From Candidatus Odyssella thessalonicensis (lineage in GTDB: Bacteria > Pseudomonadota > Alphaproteobacteria > Bin65), in the NCBI GenBank assembly GCA_005240015.1, contig SBBV01000258.1:1-7622 (forward strand): a stretch of DNA of 7,622 bases, written 5' to 3'. The translations under genes and the position numbers were made by a program. Positions 3,564-7,622 of this stretch are shown here, piece after piece (within the stretch, counting starts at the first letter, position 1; each line of letters starts with the position of its first letter). Under the pieces are notes generated by a model. It saw only the letters and a program-made list of their open reading frames with translations. It was not told the origin of the DNA and did no database searches.

Positions 3564-6503
3564 ATGAACCTGCAGCAGAGACCGCTCCGCGATTCGCCAT
3601 TGGCGCTCCGGCGGGGCGACAAAGGCCTCGCGCCGCCCAAGGCGCCCGCGCTCACGCCGCATTGCATGCCGGCCGAGGCCGTCGTCGCGGCACTCGACGC
3701 GCATGCCGCCCGCGGCCTCAGCCACGGCGAGGCCGAGCGGCGTCTCGCGCAGCACGGGCCCAACCGCCTGCGGAGCGCGCCCGAGACGCCATGGTGGCGG
3801 CGCCTGCTCGAGCAGTTCGAGAGCTTCCTCGTTATCATCCTGCTCGCCGCCACGGTCATCTCGATCGTCGAATGGCTGCTGCAGGATCCGCGCGAGAGCG
3901 CGCTGCCCTATGAAGCGATCGTGATCCTCGCGATCGTGATCTTGAACGCGCTTCTCGGCTATTTCCAGGAAGCGCGCGCCGAGCGCTCGGTGCGCGCGCT
4001 GATGGCCCTCGCCGCGCCGGAATCGACCGTGATCCGCGACGGCGAGCGACAGCGGATCCCGGCCGACGGGATCGTGCCGGGCGACATCGTCCTGATCGAG
4101 GCCGGCGACCGCATCCCGGCCGATGGCCGCGTGATCGAGGAGGCGAACCTCCAGACCGACGAGGCGCCGCTAACCGGGGAAAGCATGCCGGTTTCGAAGG
4201 ACGCCAAGCCGATCGAGGGCGATGTCGGCATCGGCGACCGCCGCAACATGCTCTATGCGAGCACCGTCGCCACCTATGGCCGCGGCCGCGCCGTGGTGGT
4301 CGCGACCGGCATGGCCACCGAGGTCGGCCGCATCGCCGGCCTGCTCGAGGCGGCGAAGAAAGAGCCGACTCCGCTGCAGCAGAAGCTCGACCGCACCGGC
4401 CGGCGCTTGACCGTGATCATGCTCGGAATCTGCGCGGTCGTGTTCGCGACCGGGCTCCTGACCAGCACCGCCGTCACGCTCAACGCCCTTCTCGCCCTCT
4501 TCCTGTTCGCCGTGGCGCTGGCGGTCGCGGCGATCCCGGAAGCGCTGCCGGCGATCGTGACCGTGGGCTTGAGCCTCGGCGTGCGGCGCATGGCGGCCGC
4601 CAATGCCATCGTGCGCAAGCTGCCGGCGGTCGAGACGCTCGGCGCGGCCACCGTGATCTGCTCGGACAAGACCGGCACGCTCACGCGCAACGAAATGACC
4701 GTCCGCGCGGTCATCGCCGACGGTGCGCGCATTAACGTCGGCGGAAGCGGCTACATTCCCGAAGGCGTGTTCACGGTCGGCGAGACGCCGCTTGCGGCCC
4801 ATCCCGAGATCGCCGACGCCGTGTTGCGCACGCTGCGCGCCGCAGCGCTGGCCAACGACGCCGCGCTATCCGAGAGCGACGGCCGCTGGCGCATCCAGGG
4901 CGATCCGACCGAAGGTGCGCTGATCGTCGCCGCGCGCAAACTCGGCCTTACCGACGCGGAGCTGAGCCGCTATCCGCGCGTCGCCGAGATCCCGTTCACG
5001 TCGGAGCGCAAGCGGCACGCGACGGTGCATCGCGACGCCGCAGCGCCCGGCACGCTGCGCATCTTCGTAAAAGGCGCGCCCGAGATCCTGCTCGAGCGCT
5101 GCCGCGAGGTTTGGCGGGGCGGTCAGGCCGTCCCGCTCGACGCGGAGCAACGCAAGGCGCTGGTCCAGCAGAACGAAGCGCTCGCCCGCGAGGCGCTGCG
5201 CACGCTGGCCATCGCCACGCGCACGCTCCCGGCTTCCGCGATCGGCCTCTCCGCCGACCGCTCCGTGCCGGCGGCCAACGACCGCGAACTGCCGCCCGCG
5301 GTCGAAGAGGATCTCGTGCTGCTCGGCTTCGTCGGCATGATCGATCCGCCGCGCCCCGAGGTGAAGGCGGCCGTGGCCACCGCGCGGCGCGCGCACATCC
5401 GCACGGTGATGATCACGGGCGATCATCCGGCGACCGCCGAGGCGATCGCGCGCGAGCTCACGATCATGGAGCCGGGCACGCGGCTCGTCACCGGCCAGGA
5501 TCTGCGCCGCATGGATCAAGCCGGGCTCGACACCATCGTCGAAGACGTGCGCGTGTTCGCGCGCGTCGACCCCGAGCACAAGCTGCGCATCGTCGAGGCG
5601 CTGCAGCGCAAGGGGCACATCGTGGCGATGACCGGCGACGGCATCAACGACGCGCCCGCGCTCAAGACCGCGAATATCGGCGTCGCCATGGGCATCACCG
5701 GCACCGACGTCTCGAAGGAAGCCGCCGACATGGTGCTGACCGACGACAACTACGCGAGCATCGTGAAGGCGATCGAGGAAGGCCGCGGCATTTACGACAA
5801 CATCCGCAAATACCTCATCTACCTGCTCTCCTCGAACGCCGGCGAGCTGCTCACCATGTTCGCCGGCGTGATGCTGGCCGGCCTCCTCGGCCTCACCGCC
5901 GCCAGTGCCGCGCTGTTCCTGCCGCTGCTCGCGGCGCAACTGCTCTGGATCAACCTCGTCACCGACGGGCCGCCCGCGCTGGCGCTCGGCGTCGATCCCA
6001 AGGATCCCGACGTGATGGAGCGGCCGCCGCGGCGCCGCGGCACCGGCGTGCTCGTGGCCGAGGACTGGTGGCGCCTCGCCGGGATCGGCGCGGTGATGAT
6101 GCTGGGGACGATCGCGGTGCTCGACGCCTACTATCCGGGCGGGCTCTTCACGCTGTTCGCGACCACCGATGCGCCCAATGCCGCCGACGAGGACCACGCG
6201 CGCACGATGGCGTTCACGACGCTGATGATGTTCCAGCTCTTCAACGTCTACAATTGCCGCTCGACCTGGCGCAGCGCCTTCAGCGGGTTCCTCGAGAACA
6301 AGTGGCTGCTCGGCGCGGTCGCGATCTCGCTGGCGACGCATGTGCTCGTCGTCTACGTGCCGGTGCTCCAGACGGCGTTCCACACCGTGCCGCTGACGCT
6401 CGGCGACTGGCTGATCGCGACCGCGGTCGCGGCGCTCCTGCTCCTGGCAATGGAGCTGGTGAAGATCCCGATCCGCGCGCGGCATCACGCGGCGGCCGGA
6501 TAA
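3564..6503 (+). CDS. P2-type cation-transporting ATPase, probable Mn2+/Ca2+ exporter
   Basis: This 979-residue inner-membrane pump carries every P-type hallmark. They are an N-terminal cation-ATPase domain (about 36-80), TGES (204-207) in the actuator domain, PEALP (325-329) in M4, DKTGTLT with phosphorylated D368, KGAPE (503-507) in the nucleotide domain, TGD (618-620) and TGDGIND (690-696). Ten membrane segments are visible, starting near residues 86, 116, 282, 310, 751, 784, 836, 881, 914 and 946. Compared with SERCA, the ion ligands E326, N758, E761, N797, T800 and D801 are kept. The M8 position equivalent to E908 is Gln (Q891), so the second site may differ. Relatives transport Ca2+ or Mn2+ outward. 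The Mn2+ riboswitch upstream of the operon favours Mn2+ efflux, as for yybP-ykoY-controlled P-type ATPases of lactic streptococci. ATG 3564 lies 3 nt after the stress-protein stop without a strong ribosome site; ATG 3666 is an alternative start. Confidence 0.93.
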   Translation: MNLQQRPLRDSPLALRRGDKGLAPPKAPALTPHCMPAEAVVAALDAHAARGLSHGEAERRLAQHGPNRLRSAPETPWWRRLLEQFESFLVIILLAATVISIVEWLLQDPRESALPYEAIVILAIVILNALLGYFQEARAERSVRALMALAAPESTVIRDGERQRIPADGIVPGDIVLIEAGDRIPADGRVIEEANLQTDEAPLTGESMPVSKDAKPIEGDVGIGDRRNMLYASTVATYGRGRAVVVATGMATEVGRIAGLLEAAKKEPTPLQQKLDRTGRRLTVIMLGICAVVFATGLLTSTAVTLNALLALFLFAVALAVAAIPEALPAIVTVGLSLGVRRMAAANAIVRKLPAVETLGAATVICSDKTGTLTRNEMTVRAVIADGARINVGGSGYIPEGVFTVGETPLAAHPEIADAVLRTLRAAALANDAALSESDGRWRIQGDPTEGALIVAARKLGLTDAELSRYPRVAEIPFTSERKRHATVHRDAAAPGTLRIFVKGAPEILLERCREVWRGGQAVPLDAEQRKALVQQNEALAREALRTLAIATRTLPASAIGLSADRSVPAANDRELPPAVEEDLVLLGFVGMIDPPRPEVKAAVATARRAHIRTVMITGDHPATAEAIARELTIMEPGTRLVTGQDLRRMDQAGLDTIVEDVRVFARVDPEHKLRIVEALQRKGHIVAMTGDGINDAPALKTANIGVAMGITGTDVSKEAADMVLTDDNYASIVKAIEEGRGIYDNIRKYLIYLLSSNAGELLTMFAGVMLAGLLGLTAASAALFLPLLAAQLLWINLVTDGPPALALGVDPKDPDVMERPPRRRGTGVLVAEDWWRLAGIGAVMMLGTIAVLDAYYPGGLFTLFATTDAPNAADEDHARTMAFTTLMMFQLFNVYNCRSTWRSAFSGFLENKWLLGAVAISLATHVLVVYVPVLQTAFHTVPLTLGDWLIATAVAALLLLAMELVKIPIRARHHAAAG

Positions 6504-6509
6504 GGCCCT

Positions 6510-6554
6510 CCTGTGGGACCGCGCGCCTCCAGGCGCGCCGTTCGGTTCCACAGG
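6510..6554. terminator. GC-rich hairpin between convergent genes, probable terminator and REP-like unit
   Basis: The outer stem pairs 6510-6521 (cctgtgggaccg) with 6543-6554 (cggttccacagg), 12 positions including one G-U. Inside it gcgcgcct 6521-6528 can pair with aggcgcgc 6531-6538. It starts 7 nt after the ATPase stop. There is no long T-run, so termination would depend on the strength of the stem or on Rho. Confidence 0.55.
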
Positions 6555-6637
6555 AAGAGCGGTTGCGGGTTCTTGCGGATTGGCCGACCGCCTTAGCGGC
6601 GGTGGCAAAGAGCGCGCCGGGAGGCGCGCGGTCCCAC
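6513..6637. repeat. Pair of inverted REP-like palindromes between convergent genes
   Basis: Bases 6513-6538 and the reverse complement of 6612-6637 agree at 25 of 26 positions (core gtgggaccgcgcgcctcc). Each arm is itself palindromic. A further hairpin, accgcc 6587-6592 with ggcggt 6598-6603, lies between them. Two palindromic units in opposite orientation within a short convergent gap resemble a BIME/REP arrangement. Here it separates the ATPase from the cckA-like gene. Confidence 0.6.
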
Positions 6638-6639
6638 GG

Positions 6640-7622
<983 letters not shown>

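Noticed and set aside
2786..3913. 375-codon plus-strand frame across the divergent gap, stress-protein gene and ATPase start
   Set aside because: Its composition is almost all Arg, Ala, Gly and Pro, and it overlaps the riboswitch and two well-supported genes in another frame.
4866..6608. 580-codon open frame on the minus strand opposite the ATPase
   Set aside because: It is rich in Arg, His, Gly and Asp with no recognisable domain, as expected for the antisense of a GC-rich gene. The plus strand carries every P-type ATPase motif.

Overview
The window looks like a GC-rich alphaproteobacterial chromosome segment. The main taxonomic marker is the partial CckA-type hybrid histidine kinase at the right end. 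The Rhodospirillum-like encapsulated ferritin, the Tat-type 'ABC_sub_bind' protein and the IS630 debris fit the same class. No RNA gene or complete insertion sequence allows a finer placement.

Left third (1-1582), a mobile-element scar. It opens with a 176-bp near-perfect palindrome (83-bp arms, 10-nt loop) centred on an IS630-type terminus. Next come the 3' end of an interrupted gene (132-263), a short non-coding stretch, an orphan periplasmic substrate-binding protein on the minus strand (362-1354), and a truncated IS630 transposase start with its IS end (1462-1580). The IS end repeats 61 bp of the palindrome exactly. This part is visibly less GC-rich than the rest.

Middle (1577-3560), metal and stress genes. 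On the minus strand, an encapsulated ferritin (EncFtn) gene overlaps an encapsulin shell gene by ATGA, forming a two-gene iron-storage nanocompartment operon. The IS end abuts the shell gene exactly at its TAG stop. Divergently on the plus strand, a universal stress protein gene and a 979-residue P2-type cation ATPase gene lie 3 bp apart. Their leader carries what I read as a yybP-ykoY (Mn2+) riboswitch. A 10-bp hairpin that hides the Shine-Dalgarno shares bases with the aptamer's P1 stem, so Mn2+ should switch translation on.

Right end (6504-7622). The ATPase converges with the cckA-like gene, which runs off the window. The gap between them holds a pair of inverted, REP-like GC-rich palindromes that probably act as a bidirectional terminator.

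Taken together, the core is a divergent metal-homeostasis locus: one arm oxidises and stores iron in a protein shell, and the other is predicted to export Mn2+/Ca2+ when Mn2+ is high. The riboswitch architecture and its pairing with encapsulin are the most interesting features. The palindrome at the left edge may be biological or an assembly fold-back.
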